A stretch of DNA of 64,000 nt, taken from Pseudomonadota bacterium (GTDB lineage Bacteria > Pseudomonadota > Gammaproteobacteria > Steroidobacterales > Steroidobacteraceae). The notes below the pieces were generated by a model. The model ran no database searches. It was given only the letters and a program-made list of their open reading frames with translations, and was not told where the DNA came from. This document shows positions 7,506-16,729 of the stretch, piece by piece; position 1 is the first letter of the stretch, and each line of letters starts with the position of its first letter. The position numbers and the translations under genes were made by a program. The stretch lies in NCBI GenBank assembly GCA_023417315.1, contig JAEZFW010000010.1:1-64000 (forward strand), read 5' to 3'.

Positions 7506-8735
7506 CTATTGCATCCAGAGGCGAATGTCGTCGTACATGCGACCGAAGAATCCGGCTTCCGGGATTTCCGCTTCGACATGCATCGGGTACGTTGCGAGCG
7601 TCGACTCCCCTAGAAGCACTCGCAGCTTGCCAACGGGCGCATCCGGAGTCAGTGGCGCGACGAGTGGCTCGGCGATATCGGCCGAGACCGTGAGCGAGCT
7701 TTCTTGCCCACGCGGAACCGTTGCATAGACATCCTGCGGCACGCTCAGCGCCGCGGAGTCCGCTTCGCCTCTCCACACGCGCAAGCTCAACAGCGGCTGG
7801 CGCGCCGTATAGAGCTTGCGTGTTTGATAAAAGCCGAATCCGTAGTTCAGAAGCGCCGCGCTCGCATCCTCGCGTGCGCGTATCGAAGGTGCACCCATCA
7901 CGACCGCCACGAGACGCATGTCATCGCGCTTCGCGGAAGACACGAGGCAGTAGCCTGCCGACTCGGTGTGGCCCGTCTTCATACCATCGACCGTCGGATC
8001 GCGTGCGAGCAGGCCGTTGCGATTCGGCTGCGTGATGTTGTTCCAGGTGAAGTCGCGCTGCGAATACCATTTGTAGTACTCGGGGTACTCGCGTACGAGA
8101 GCCGCCGCCAACAAGGCGATATCGCGAGCTGTCGTGTAGTGCTCCGGCCCCGGCATGCCTGGAGAGTTCTGGAAATGCGTGCTCGTCATGCCAAGCTGTT
8201 GCGCATACTGGTTCATCAAGTCGACGAAGACGGGCTCGCTGCCCGCGACGTGCTCGGCGAGCGCGACGGTCGCATCGTTGCCCGATTGCACGATCATGCC
8301 TTGGATCAGGTCCTCGACGCTGACTTGCGAACCGACCTCGACGAACATGCGCGACCCATCCTGACTGCGCGCGTATGCGCTAATCCGCACCATGTCGTCC
8401 AACTTGATGCGCCCATCTTTCAGCGCATGGAATACAGCATACGCGGTCATGAGCTTCGTGAGGCTCGCGGGCTCGAGCCGTTGATTCTCGTTGCTCGCCG
8501 CCAGCACCTGATTGGTCTGATAGTCGATGAGGTAATACCCGCGGGCCGGTACTTGCGGCGGCGCCGGAATCGGCGGCGGTTTGATTCCCGAATCAGTCGA
8601 GATCGCCGTGACGCCGGCAATCGGAGGCGGCAATTGAGAACCGGCGTCCGCATCAGCGGAGGGCGAGGAGTCCGAACAGCCGCTCGCGACCAGCGAAAGG
8701 GCCACCAAGACGAAGGGCAATGCGCGTGCAATCAT
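7506..8735 (-). CDS. dacA: Serine-type D,D-carboxypeptidase (PBP5/6 family)
   Basis: This enzyme trims the terminal D-Ala from peptidoglycan pentapeptides. All three penicillin-binding motifs are present: Ser91-Leu-Thr-Lys94, Ser151-Gly-Asn153 and Lys253-Thr-Gly255. A beta-rich PBP5 C-terminal domain and a terminal amphipathic segment (RMYDDIRLWMQ) follow. The start at 8735 gives a good signal sequence. Unlike usual PBP5 proteins, the signal ends in LVASGC with Cys20, so it could be lipidated, and a long Pro/Ser-rich linker (21-65) follows. It is 19 bases upstream of the aminotransferase on the minus strand. Confidence 0.93.
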   Translation of the reverse strand: MIARALPFVLVALSLVASGCSDSSPSADADAGSQLPPPIAGVTAISTDSGIKPPPIPAPPQVPARGYYLIDYQTNQVLAASNENQRLEPASLTKLMTAYAVFHALKDGRIKLDDMVRISAYARSQDGSRMFVEVGSQVSVEDLIQGMIVQSGNDATVALAEHVAGSEPVFVDLMNQYAQQLGMTSTHFQNSPGMPGPEHYTTARDIALLAAALVREYPEYYKWYSQRDFTWNNITQPNRNGLLARDPTVDGMKTGHTESAGYCLVSSAKRDDMRLVAVVMGAPSIRAREDASAALLNYGFGFYQTRKLYTARQPLLSLRVWRGEADSAALSVPQDVYATVPRGQESSLTVSADIAEPLVAPLTPDAPVGKLRVLLGESTLATYPMHVEAEIPEAGFFGRMYDDIRLWMQ

Positions 8736-8803
8736 GATGTACAACCGGAAAAAGAGCGCGCCGGATTCTATCCGCACCGGCGTACTGCGAATACTTCAGG
8801 AAA

Positions 8804-9625
8804 CTAGTCGGCTGCGAGCCGGGCGTCCGTCACGCCGAGCGATCTCAATTTCGCGACGAGTCGGTCGAACTCTCCAACACTCGGGACCGGGCCGACGCGC
8901 ACCCGATACAGAGTGCGACCATCGACGTCGTCGCGACGTACGAAGCCATTTTCGACGCCTTTCGTGCGTAAACGTTCAACCAGCGACGCGGCATTCGCCT
9001 CGCTGCTGAAAGCGCCAGCTTGCACGAAAATGCCCGAGCTGGGCGCCGCTGGCGACGCGGGTGTATCGAGCGATGTCAGAGCGCGCACCTCGACGAACGT
9101 CGTGCCGTCTCGGAGCATGTCGAGCTTCGCGGCCGCAGTACGCGACAGGTCGATGATCCGGCCGTCTTTGAACGGGCCGCGGTCGTTGACACGCACCACA
9201 ATGCTCTTACCGTTGCGCAGATTCGTCACCTGCACATACGTGGGCAGCGGCAACGTCTTGTGAGCTGCGGTCATCGCGTGCATGTCGTACTTCTCGCCGT
9301 TCGATGTCAAGCCATCATGGAAGCCGGGCCCGTACCATGAAGCGATTCCGCGTTCGACGTAGCCGGCCGCATCGGGCATCACGAAGTAGCGTTTTCCGAG
9401 CACTGTGTAGAACGGTGGATTGCCTTTCGCGGAACGAGGCTCCAAGCGCGGAACTGCATCTGGGGTGGTCTCGATCTGGGGCGGCGTTGGAGTGCTCGTG
9501 GGCGCTTGTGGGGGCGGTGAGGAGGGGGCGCTTGCGCACCCGCCAAGGACCACCGCAGTCACGAATAGCAGTGGGAGTGAGATGTGCGCGCACGTCGCGC
9601 GCGAACCCAGACTACCGACTTGCAT
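8804..9625 (-). CDS. rlpA: RlpA-type septal lytic transglycosylase lipoprotein
   Basis: RlpA cleaves denuded glycan strands at the septum. The protein has a lipoprotein signal with lipobox LGGC (Cys30), a Pro-rich linker, a double-psi beta-barrel domain (GIASWYGPGFHDGLTSNGEKYD ... VRVNDRGPFKDGRIIDLS) carrying the conserved Glu and the DRGP motif, and a C-terminal SPOR domain. I chose the ATG at 9625 (273 residues). An in-frame ATG at 9649 adds eight residues and would overlap mltB more. It overlaps the end of mltB by 14 bases, so translation of the two is probably coupled. Confidence 0.9.
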   Translation of the reverse strand: MQVGSLGSRATCAHISLPLLFVTAVVLGGCASAPSSPPPQAPTSTPTPPQIETTPDAVPRLEPRSAKGNPPFYTVLGKRYFVMPDAAGYVERGIASWYGPGFHDGLTSNGEKYDMHAMTAAHKTLPLPTYVQVTNLRNGKSIVVRVNDRGPFKDGRIIDLSRTAAAKLDMLRDGTTFVEVRALTSLDTPASPAAPSSGIFVQAGAFSSEANAASLVERLRTKGVENGFVRRDDVDGRTLYRVRVGPVPSVGEFDRLVAKLRSLGVTDARLAAD

Positions 9626-10586
9626 CGCGCATGAAACCCTGAATCGCATGACCGAGATCGTTCACTGCCATCGCGTACATCGTGCTGCGGTTGTAGCGGG
9701 TGATGACGTAGAAGTTGGTGAAGCCGACGCGATACTCAGGCCCCTTCTTGCCCTGACCGACGACGAGCATCGCCGGGGCATCGTCAGGTAGCGTCGTCTC
9801 GAACTCGACGCCTTTGTCTCGAAGCGACTGCACGGTCTCATTGAGAGCGATCTTCGACACATCGAAGCGGCTCAGGTCATGATTCTTCAGGGTGGCGTTG
9901 ACGATCACGGGTTCATCCGCCTGCCAACCATAACCGCGCAAGTAGTTTGCGATCGAGCCGATGACGTCGTCCCAGCTGTTCCAAAGATCTCGTTTGCCGT
10001 CGCCGTCTGCATCGACCGCGTACCTTCGGTAGCTGCTCGAGATGAACTGCGGTGCACCCATCGCGCCTGCGTAAGAGCCGAGCGCCGTCTTGGTGTCTAC
10101 AGCCTCTTCGCGCGAGAGGAGGAGGAATTGCACGAGCTCGCTGCGAAAAAACTCGGAGCGCGGCGGGAAGTCGAACGCGAGCGTCACCAGCGCGTCGATA
10201 ACGCGATACCGGCCGGTGATACGTCCAAACGAGGTCTCGACTCCCAAGATGCCGGAAACCACAGCCGCAAGACGCTCATCGCCGATCGCATGCAATCGTT
10301 CGTTATGCGCGACCCAGAAGTCCGCCCCTTGCTGGATGCGTCGTTCCGTCAAGAAGCGCTCTCGATACTCGTGCCACGGCACGACGCGCTCTGCCGGACG
10401 ACTGATGGCATCGAGGATCGCTTGCTGGGTTTCGGCTTGACTAAGCAGCGCTTCGACCTCCTTGCGGGCGAAGCCGTGAGAAGCGCTCATCTCGTCGATG
10501 AAAGCGCGCACTTCCGATCGACTGACATCGAGTGCGAAGGAGGGTAAGCAGAGGCAAGTTGCCAGCAGCGCGAAATAGAATCTCAA
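9612..10586 (-). CDS. mltB: Membrane-bound lytic murein transglycosylase B
   Basis: MltB is an exo-type lytic transglycosylase acting on peptidoglycan. The catalytic glutamate is Glu117 in GVETSFGR, and the family stretches GAMGAPQFISSSYRRYAVDADGDG and W.SWDDVIGSIANYL are intact. No ATG fits. The TTG at 10586 gives a short clean signal peptide (MRFYFALLATCLCLPSFA), while a TTG at 10607 adds seven residues. The protein has 324 residues from 10586. The upstream region is an inverted-repeat element, so the start signals are element-associated. It is followed by rlpA with overlap. The signal peptide has no lipobox, unlike E. coli MltB. Confidence 0.9.
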   Translation of the reverse strand: MRFYFALLATCLCLPSFALDVSRSEVRAFIDEMSASHGFARKEVEALLSQAETQQAILDAISRPAERVVPWHEYRERFLTERRIQQGADFWVAHNERLHAIGDERLAAVVSGILGVETSFGRITGRYRVIDALVTLAFDFPPRSEFFRSELVQFLLLSREEAVDTKTALGSYAGAMGAPQFISSSYRRYAVDADGDGKRDLWNSWDDVIGSIANYLRGYGWQADEPVIVNATLKNHDLSRFDVSKIALNETVQSLRDKGVEFETTLPDDAPAMLVVGQGKKGPEYRVGFTNFYVITRYNRSTMYAMAVNDLGHAIQGFMRDASR

Positions 10587-10587
10587 A

Positions 10588-10721
10588 ACGTGATCTCTGA
10601 TGGTCAAAGTGATGCGGGTGATGAAAGTGACGGACGTGATGAAGGTCAGAAGCGAAGCTTCCGGAGTGCAGCGTCTCGAGCCTCCATCCACTTCGACACT
10701 TGCATCACGTACATCACTCGG
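10588..10721. repeat. Inverted tandem-repeat element between rodA and mltB (unit GTGATGAA/GTGACGGA)
   Basis: The left arm about 10588-10651 consists of irregular GTGATG/GTGACG units and ends in GGTCAGAAG. The right arm about 10684-10721 is an imperfect reverse complement (ATCCACTTCGACACTTGCATCACG...). It fills the whole gap between rodA and mltB and includes the alternative TTG start of mltB. Confidence 0.75.
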
Positions 10722-10732
10722 AGCTCCGCTCC

Positions 10733-11872
10733 TCATCGGCTCACGAGCTTGCGCTTCGCGCAGAGCGCCATGAGGATACCGAAACCTGCCATGAGGGTCA
10801 CCATTGCGGTCCCGCCGTAGCTGACAAACGGCAGCGGCACGCCCACGACAGGCAGCAAGCCCGTGACCATGCCGGTGTTCACGAAGACGTACACGCAGAA
10901 CGTCAGGCTCAACGCGCCGGCCGCGAGCCGAGCGAACGTGTCTTGAGCAGTTGCTGCTAGATACAGCGCGCGCCCGATCACGAACATATACAACCCAATG
11001 ACGGTGATGAGGCCCATCAGTCCCCATTCTTCGCCCACGACCGCAAAGATGAAGTCCGTCGTGCGCTCGGGGAGAAACTCGAGCTGCGCCTGGCTTCCGT
11101 TGAGATAGCCCTTGCCGAATACGCCGCCGGATCCGATCGCGATTTGAGACTGGATAATGTGATAGCCGGACCCGAGCGGATCGCTTTGCGGATCGAGGAA
11201 CGTCAGCACGCGTTGCTTCTGGTAGTCGTGCAACAGGAACTGCCACGCGACCACCGCGACCGGAACGAGCAACGCCGCAATGGCTGCGATGTAGCGGATT
11301 TGCAGCCCTGCAAGCAAGAGCACCATCGCGCCGGAAGAGGCGACGAGCAGGGAGGTTCCCAAATCCGGCTGCTCAGCGATCAGCAACGTCGGTACACCGA
11401 TGCCGAGCGCGAGCAGCAATAGCGAGATCGGGCTCGGTGGGAGCGGGCGTTCGTGCAGATACCACGCGCAGGCCAGCGGCACCGCCAGCTTCATGAGCTC
11501 GGACGGTTGGAAGCGAATGAATCCCAGATCGAGCCACCGCTGTGCACCCATCGCGATATCGCCCGTCAACATCACGAGCACGAGCATGATGAGGCCTGCG
11601 AGGTACGCCCACGGCGTGGCCGCGCGAATCATCCGCGGCGGCACCTGCGCGAGGGCGACCATTGCGATTAACCCGAGCCCGAAGCGGACCAGCTGCGCCT
11701 CCAAGAACCCGAGACTGCGTCCCGAGGCGCTGAAGACGACGATGGAGCCCACTGCGCCGACTAAACACAGGCCGATGAAGAGCGGGCCGTCGAGATGCAG
11801 CGCAAGCAACAGACGCGCTGAGCCCGTGAGCGTCCGCTGTGCGCGTGAGGTATCGAGCGCGTCGTAGTTCAT
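10733..11872 (-). CDS. rodA: Peptidoglycan polymerase RodA (SEDS family)
   Basis: RodA is the SEDS glycosyltransferase of the elongasome and works with PBP2. The 379-residue protein has about ten membrane segments. Family marks include GAQRWLDLGFIRFQPSELMKLAVPLACAWYL, with the conserved Q-P-S-E motif, and the C-terminal GVPLPFVSYGGTAMVT. The start at 11872 overlaps the mrdA stop by four bases, the usual tight coupling of PBP2 and RodA. Its downstream gap to mltB is filled by an inverted-repeat element. Confidence 0.96.
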   Translation of the reverse strand: MNYDALDTSRAQRTLTGSARLLLALHLDGPLFIGLCLVGAVGSIVVFSASGRSLGFLEAQLVRFGLGLIAMVALAQVPPRMIRAATPWAYLAGLIMLVLVMLTGDIAMGAQRWLDLGFIRFQPSELMKLAVPLACAWYLHERPLPPSPISLLLLALGIGVPTLLIAEQPDLGTSLLVASSGAMVLLLAGLQIRYIAAIAALLVPVAVVAWQFLLHDYQKQRVLTFLDPQSDPLGSGYHIIQSQIAIGSGGVFGKGYLNGSQAQLEFLPERTTDFIFAVVGEEWGLMGLITVIGLYMFVIGRALYLAATAQDTFARLAAGALSLTFCVYVFVNTGMVTGLLPVVGVPLPFVSYGGTAMVTLMAGFGILMALCAKRKLVSR

Positions 11873-13830
11873 TCTGTCGTGCCCGGTGGAGGTGCCGCAG
11901 GAGCAGGTTTGCGCGTGGCTTCCTGCTCGGCGAGTTGCTCGGGCGTCAGCAGATACGCGTCGAGAATGCGCCTTGCGATCGGTGCGGCATACGCCGACCC
12001 GCCGCGCGGAGAGTTCTCCACGATGACGGCGACTGCGAGCTTGGGGTCTTCTACCGGCGCGAACGCGACGAACAATGCGTGGTCGCGCAGATGCTCGGCA
12101 AGCTCGTCTGCCTTGCGCATGCGCTCGTTCGCCGCAACAGTAAAGACTTGTGCGGTGCCGCTCTTGCCAGCCATCGTGTAGAGGGGCTTGCCTGCTTGAT
12201 TGATGTAATAGCGAGCGCTGCCGTACGGGGCGTTTGCGACGTCATACATCCCGCCGATCGCCACATCCCACGCGCTCGGATCCTTCGCTTTGGCGTCTGG
12301 AAGCCGTACCGGCTCGATCTGTCTCGTCACGCCCGTCTGGGCGTCGCGGATTGCGCGAACTAGCCGCGGCTTGAAGCGCTTTCCATGCGCGGCGAGTGTA
12401 GCGGTCGCATGAGCGAGCTGCAGTGGTGTCGTGCTCATGTAGCCCTGGCCGATACCGATGCTGATCGTATCGCCCGGAAACCATATCTTCGCTTCCGGAC
12501 GTTTGAACGCGTTGCGCTTCCACTCCGTCGAGGGAAGGATGCCGTCGCGTTCGCCACCGATATCGATGCCCGTGTGTTGCCCGAGCCCGAACTGTTGCAG
12601 GTAGTCATGGATGCGATCCACACCCATGACGTGAGCGACATCCCAGAAGTACACATCGCATGAGGTCGCGAGTGCTTTACGCATGTCGACGGTGCCGTGG
12701 CCCTCGCGTTTCCAGTCGCGGCGTAATCGATCGCGTCCACCAGGCATGCGCCACGACCCGCGACAGAAGCGCGTTTCGGTGGGCGTCACGATGCCGTATT
12801 CGAGCGCGGCGAGCGCCATCAGCGGCTTGACGGTCGAGCCGGGCGGATAGACGCCTCGCAGCGCGCGGTCGTACATCGGACGCTTCGGATCTTCGGTGAG
12901 CGCGAGATACTCCGGACGCGAAAGTCCGCGCGCGAACAGATTCGGATCGAAGCCCGGTGTGCTGACGAACGCGATGACATCGCCAGTCGTCGGATCGATA
13001 GCGACCGCGGCAGCGCGATGATCTCGGAGCGCTTCTTCGGCTGTTTGTTGGACTCGTTGGTCGATCGTGAGATACAGATCGTTGCCCGCGAGCGGCTCTT
13101 GTCTCTCGAGCGCAGCGGCTTCGTTGCCGATGCGCTCGACGCTGCGACCTTGTGCGTTCACGAGCAGCTGCTGGTAGCCCGTTCGACCGTGTAGCTCGTC
13201 TTCGTACGCGCGCTCGACGCCGCTCTTACCGGTCAGCGTCGTGCCCGCGTAGTCCTCGATCTTGAGGCGCTTCTTGTCATCCTCGCTGATCGCACCGACA
13301 TAGCCGATCGCGTGCACGCCAGTTCCACCGAGTGGGTAGTACCGCGTGAGGCGCGGGCGGATCTCGATGCCCGGAAACTGGTGCCGACGCGCAGCGAACT
13401 TCGCAAGCTCCTCTTCTGTAAGCTGGAGCTTCACCGGCACGGCATCGAAGCTGCGTCGACTGCGGATGTCCTTTTTCAGCGTGGCGATATCCGCCGCTTC
13501 GATCAATCCCAAGTCCGCCAAGCCGTTCAACGTTCCTTCGACGTCTTCGACTTGTTCGCGCGTGAGCTCGAGCTGATAAGAGGGCGCGTTCGTCGCAAGG
13601 GGCAGGCCATTGCGGTCGAGGATCAATCCACGATTGGGTGGGATGGGCTCGATCTTGATTCGATTGCCTTGCGAGAGCTCGACGAAGTAGTCGTAGCGCA
13701 CGACCTGCAGCCACACCAACCTTGCGATCACCGCGCCTAGCGCGAGCACCATGATCACGGCAGCCGCAATCGCGCGCTGTTCGAACAGTCGCTGCTCTGC
13801 GTGGTGATCCTTGATGCGGACGGTGGGCAT
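11869..13830 (-). CDS. mrdA: Penicillin-binding protein 2, elongation transpeptidase
   Basis: This class B PBP crosslinks peptidoglycan during elongation. The 653-residue protein has an N-terminal membrane anchor (about 18-42), a dimerisation domain containing NRGLILDRNGLPLA (66-79), and a transpeptidase domain with Ser332-Thr-Val-Lys335, Ser390-Cys-Asp392 and a later KSGTAQ. The start at 13830 is only three bases from an inverted-repeat element, so its translation start region is formed by the repeat arm and has no evident Shine-Dalgarno. It is followed by rodA with a four-base overlap. Confidence 0.96.
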   Translation of the reverse strand: MPTVRIKDHHAEQRLFEQRAIAAAVIMVLALGAVIARLVWLQVVRYDYFVELSQGNRIKIEPIPPNRGLILDRNGLPLATNAPSYQLELTREQVEDVEGTLNGLADLGLIEAADIATLKKDIRSRRSFDAVPVKLQLTEEELAKFAARRHQFPGIEIRPRLTRYYPLGGTGVHAIGYVGAISEDDKKRLKIEDYAGTTLTGKSGVERAYEDELHGRTGYQQLLVNAQGRSVERIGNEAAALERQEPLAGNDLYLTIDQRVQQTAEEALRDHRAAAVAIDPTTGDVIAFVSTPGFDPNLFARGLSRPEYLALTEDPKRPMYDRALRGVYPPGSTVKPLMALAALEYGIVTPTETRFCRGSWRMPGGRDRLRRDWKREGHGTVDMRKALATSCDVYFWDVAHVMGVDRIHDYLQQFGLGQHTGIDIGGERDGILPSTEWKRNAFKRPEAKIWFPGDTISIGIGQGYMSTTPLQLAHATATLAAHGKRFKPRLVRAIRDAQTGVTRQIEPVRLPDAKAKDPSAWDVAIGGMYDVANAPYGSARYYINQAGKPLYTMAGKSGTAQVFTVAANERMRKADELAEHLRDHALFVAFAPVEDPKLAVAVIVENSPRGGSAYAAPIARRILDAYLLTPEQLAEQEATRKPAPAAPPPGTTE

Positions 13831-13832
13831 AG

Positions 13833-13978
13833 AAGGGTGATCGGGTGCTGGGTTGCTGGGTGCTGGTCAGAATGGCTCAGGTCGAGCGATGTGCGCGTGG
13901 ATCAGTTCGAGAAACTCCTCATGGCAGGCGCCATTCTCTGGCCAGTACCCGATGACCCAGTACCCGACACCCTCAAGT
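13833..13978. repeat. Inverted tandem-repeat element between mreD and mrdA (unit GGGTGCT)
   Basis: The left arm 13833-13868 reads GGGTGAT-CGGGTGCT-GGGTTGCT-GGGTGCTGGTCAGAATG. The right arm 13941-13978 is the reverse complement with ACCCAGTACCCGA units. It interrupts the mre-mrd operon, beginning three bases from the mrdA start and ending at the mreD stop codon. The inward junction GGTCAGAATGGC is nearly identical to that of other elements. Confidence 0.85.
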
Positions 13979-14467
13979 TCAACGGCTTCTCCGACTCCAC
14001 GTATCCAAAATCGCAACGAGCACAGGCCACACCAACGTGCTCGTGAGCACGGGGAGCCAACGCGACCACGATGTGATGGCCGGTCCTATGATGCCGTCGA
14101 TCCAGAAGACGACAAACTCGTAGAGCGCCAGCAGCATGAAAACCGTCAGTGTTTGGTGCCAGATCGGAAAAATCCGCATGCGCAACTGAAACTTGTGGGT
14201 CAGAAACGCGACGAGCAAGAACGCGAGCGCGTGTTGCCCGACAAGCGGTCCCGTCAGCACGTCTACTGCAAGCCCACACAGCCACGCGAAAGTCAGCCCC
14301 GCGATCCGTGGCGCACTCAACGACCAGTAAATGACGAGCAGCAACAGCAGCTCGGGACGGGCACGCTCGATGGCTTCCGGCAGCTCCACGATCGTGAAAA
14401 TGAGCGCAAGCACGACCGTGATCGTCACGCGCAACGAGCTGGAGCGCGCGTCACTCACTCGATCCAC
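13979..14467 (-). CDS. mreD: Rod-shape determining protein MreD
   Basis: MreD is a small membrane protein of the elongasome. Its 162 residues form five or six hydrophobic segments with the LPEAIERARPELLLLLVIYWSL region and a loop with LTGPLVGQHALAFLLVAFLTHKFQLRMR typical of the family. It lies 49 bases after mreC. The stop codon at 13979 abuts the repeat element that separates it from mrdA. Confidence 0.93.
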   Translation of the reverse strand: MDRVSDARSSSLRVTITVVLALIFTIVELPEAIERARPELLLLLVIYWSLSAPRIAGLTFAWLCGLAVDVLTGPLVGQHALAFLLVAFLTHKFQLRMRIFPIWHQTLTVFMLLALYEFVVFWIDGIIGPAITSWSRWLPVLTSTLVWPVLVAILDTWSRRSR

Positions 14468-14516
14468 TCCGCTGCAGCTGAGGAGGCTCTCATAAGTTCA
14501 GACCGTTGCGCGGCGA

Positions 14517-15440
14517 TCAGTTCGCAGGTTCAGCATCCGACATTCCCTGATCTTGGCGCTCGACGGGCTCTGTCGCACTACTTGTCGTCGCCTGCTCTGG
14601 CCGATCGGGCCAGAGCAGCAGCACTTCGCGGTCTCGGTCGAGCAATGCCAGGGGTTTGGCTTCGACGGTTGCAAAGGTCTCCGCTGGGTTGCGTTCGACC
14701 TTCGTAACAGTCGCGACCGGATACCCCGCTGGGAAAATGCCATCGAGCCCGGATGAGACGAGGAGGTCGCCTTCCTTGATGTCCGACTCTACGGTCATGA
14801 ACGGCAAGCCCAGATTCCCGAGTTTGCCAGTGCCCACTGCAATGGAGCGGATGCCGTTGCGGTTCACTTGAACGGGGATGGCATGTTCAGTGTCGGTGAT
14901 CAGAATCACTTGTGAGCTATAACGATCGAGTCGCACCACTTGTCCGACGACACCGAACGCATCGATCACAGGCTGGCTTTCGAAGACGCCATCACTTGCA
15001 CCTTTGTTGATGCGCACTCGGTGGCGAAAGGCTTCTACGCTGACGTTCATGATCTCGGCGATCAGTGTGCGCTCACCGATGCCCTGAGATGCCTCGCGCA
15101 ACTCGCGGAGCCTGCGATTCTCTTCGACCAGCGATTCGTATTGCAGCAGTTTGATGCGCGCCACGCGCAGCGCTTCCGATAGCTCCGCGTTCTCTTCACG
15201 CAAACGATCGCGATCAGCGAAGCTTCCGGTCAGCCAGCTCCACATCGAATGCGGAGCATCGACGATCGCGTTGAGCGGGTGCAATGCCGCACCCATCCAC
15301 ATGCGGGCGGTGTCGAGATAGCCCCCGCGCTGGTCCAGCACCATGGCAGTGATCGAAATCACCGCGAGAAAGAAGAAGCGCGCTCCGAGTGGGGGGCCTC
15401 GGCCGATGATGGGGCGAGTATCGGCGCTTAGCGTGACCAT
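14517..15440 (-). CDS. mreC: Rod-shape determining protein MreC
   Basis: MreC is a bitopic protein that activates PBP2-RodA. It has 307 residues: a membrane segment at about 20-36, a coiled coil at about 75-115 (DRDRLREENAELSEALRVARIKLLQYESLVEENRRLREL), then two periplasmic beta domains with INKGASDGVFESQPVIDAFGVVGQVV. The C-terminal tail after about 280 is charged and probably disordered. It is 92 bases downstream of mreB and in the usual B-C-D order. Confidence 0.95.
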   Translation of the reverse strand: MVTLSADTRPIIGRGPPLGARFFFLAVISITAMVLDQRGGYLDTARMWMGAALHPLNAIVDAPHSMWSWLTGSFADRDRLREENAELSEALRVARIKLLQYESLVEENRRLRELREASQGIGERTLIAEIMNVSVEAFRHRVRINKGASDGVFESQPVIDAFGVVGQVVRLDRYSSQVILITDTEHAIPVQVNRNGIRSIAVGTGKLGNLGLPFMTVESDIKEGDLLVSSGLDGIFPAGYPVATVTKVERNPAETFATVEAKPLALLDRDREVLLLWPDRPEQATTSSATEPVERQDQGMSDAEPAN

Positions 15441-15532
15441 GCAGGGGAGGGATGCTTACGGTATGGCTTTTCGAGACGTTGCCGATGCACGCCCAGCGCC
15501 CTCGTCACGAGCATCGCAGCAGCCGTACCAGG

Positions 15533-16576
15533 TTACTCCAGGTTGAAGAGCGCAGGTCCGTGCTCGTCGATCAGCTCGAGCATGCGGCCACCGCCGCGAG
15601 CGACGCAAGTGAGCGGGTCTTCGGAGACGACAACGGGCAGACCCGTTTCTTCCATGAGGAGCTTGTCGATATCGCGCAGCAAGGCGCCGCCGCCGGTGAG
15701 CACGATCCCGCGTTCCGCGACATCCGCACCGAGCTCGGGTGGTGTCTGCTCGAGCGCGACTTTCACCGCGCCGACGATGCCGGCGAGCGGCTCCTGCAAG
15801 GCTTCGAGGATTTCGTTGGAGTTCAGCGTGAAGCTGCGCGGCACGCCTTCCGACAGATTACGGCCTTTGACAGAGATCTCGTTGACTTGTTGCCCAGGGT
15901 AAGCGGAGCCGATTTCGATCTTGATCTTCTCTGCGGTGGATTCGCCGATGAGAATGCCGTAGTTGCGACGGACATAGTTGATGATCGCATCGTCGAAACG
16001 ATCGCCGCCGATGCGCACGGACGAGGCATACACGATGCCGTTCAACGAAATCACTGCGACCTCGGATGTGCCGCCGCCAATGTCGAGCACCATGGAGCCG
16101 CGAGCTTCATGAACAGGTAGGCCAGCGCCGACTGCGGCGGCCATCGGCTCTTCGATCAGGCGCACCCAGCGCGCACCGGCGCCTTCGGCGGATTCTTGAA
16201 TGGCGCGACGCTCGACTTGCGTCGAGCCGTAGGGTACGCAGATGAGCACGCGCGGGCTGGGACGCATCAAGCGATTGCCGTGCACCTTCTCGATGAAGTA
16301 CTGCAGCATCTTCTCGGTCACGGTGAAGTCGGCGATCACGCCATCTTTCATCGGGCGAATTGCCGTGATGTGCCCAGGCGTGCGACCGAGCATGTTCTTG
16401 GCTTCTTGACCGACGGCTTCGATCTTCTTACCTGCGCGGCCCGGTTCTTCGCGGATCGCGACGACGGAAGGCTCGTTCAACACGATGCCCTTGCCGCGAA
16501 CATAGATAAGTGTATTCGCGGTGCCCAGGTCGATCGATAAGTCGTTCGAAAAATAGCCGCGAAGATTCTTGAACAT
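15533..16576 (-). CDS. mreB: Actin-like cell-shape protein MreB
   Basis: MreB forms membrane-bound filaments that direct lateral wall synthesis. From the ATG at 16574-16576 it has 347 residues, exactly the E. coli length. An open frame further upstream has no homology. Actin-fold nucleotide motifs are clear: LSIDLGTANTLIYV near the start (phosphate 1), MVLDIGGGTSEVAVISL (phosphate 2) and GIVLTGGGALLRDID (adenosine). The N-terminal MFKNLRGYFSNDL gives the membrane-binding end. It is the first gene of the minus-strand mre-mrd operon and divergent from gatC. Confidence 0.97.
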   Translation of the reverse strand: MFKNLRGYFSNDLSIDLGTANTLIYVRGKGIVLNEPSVVAIREEPGRAGKKIEAVGQEAKNMLGRTPGHITAIRPMKDGVIADFTVTEKMLQYFIEKVHGNRLMRPSPRVLICVPYGSTQVERRAIQESAEGAGARWVRLIEEPMAAAVGAGLPVHEARGSMVLDIGGGTSEVAVISLNGIVYASSVRIGGDRFDDAIINYVRRNYGILIGESTAEKIKIEIGSAYPGQQVNEISVKGRNLSEGVPRSFTLNSNEILEALQEPLAGIVGAVKVALEQTPPELGADVAERGIVLTGGGALLRDIDKLLMEETGLPVVVSEDPLTCVARGGGRMLELIDEHGPALFNLE

Positions 16577-16729
16577 GGTTGTTGTGGAGAGCGAGCGGCG
16601 GGGGGGCAAAAAAAGTTGCGGTACTCTAGCAACGGGTAGGACTTTGCACAAGCGGAGGTGTATGATTACGCGCGCATTTTTCCGGCTTTTTTCAAGGCTT
16701 TTTCGCCTTCCACACGGATACCCAATCGC

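Noticed and set aside
7704..8807. A 367-codon open frame on the plus strand opposite dacA
   Set aside because: It is the antisense of a gene with all three PBP motifs, and its product is an Arg-rich shadow sequence.
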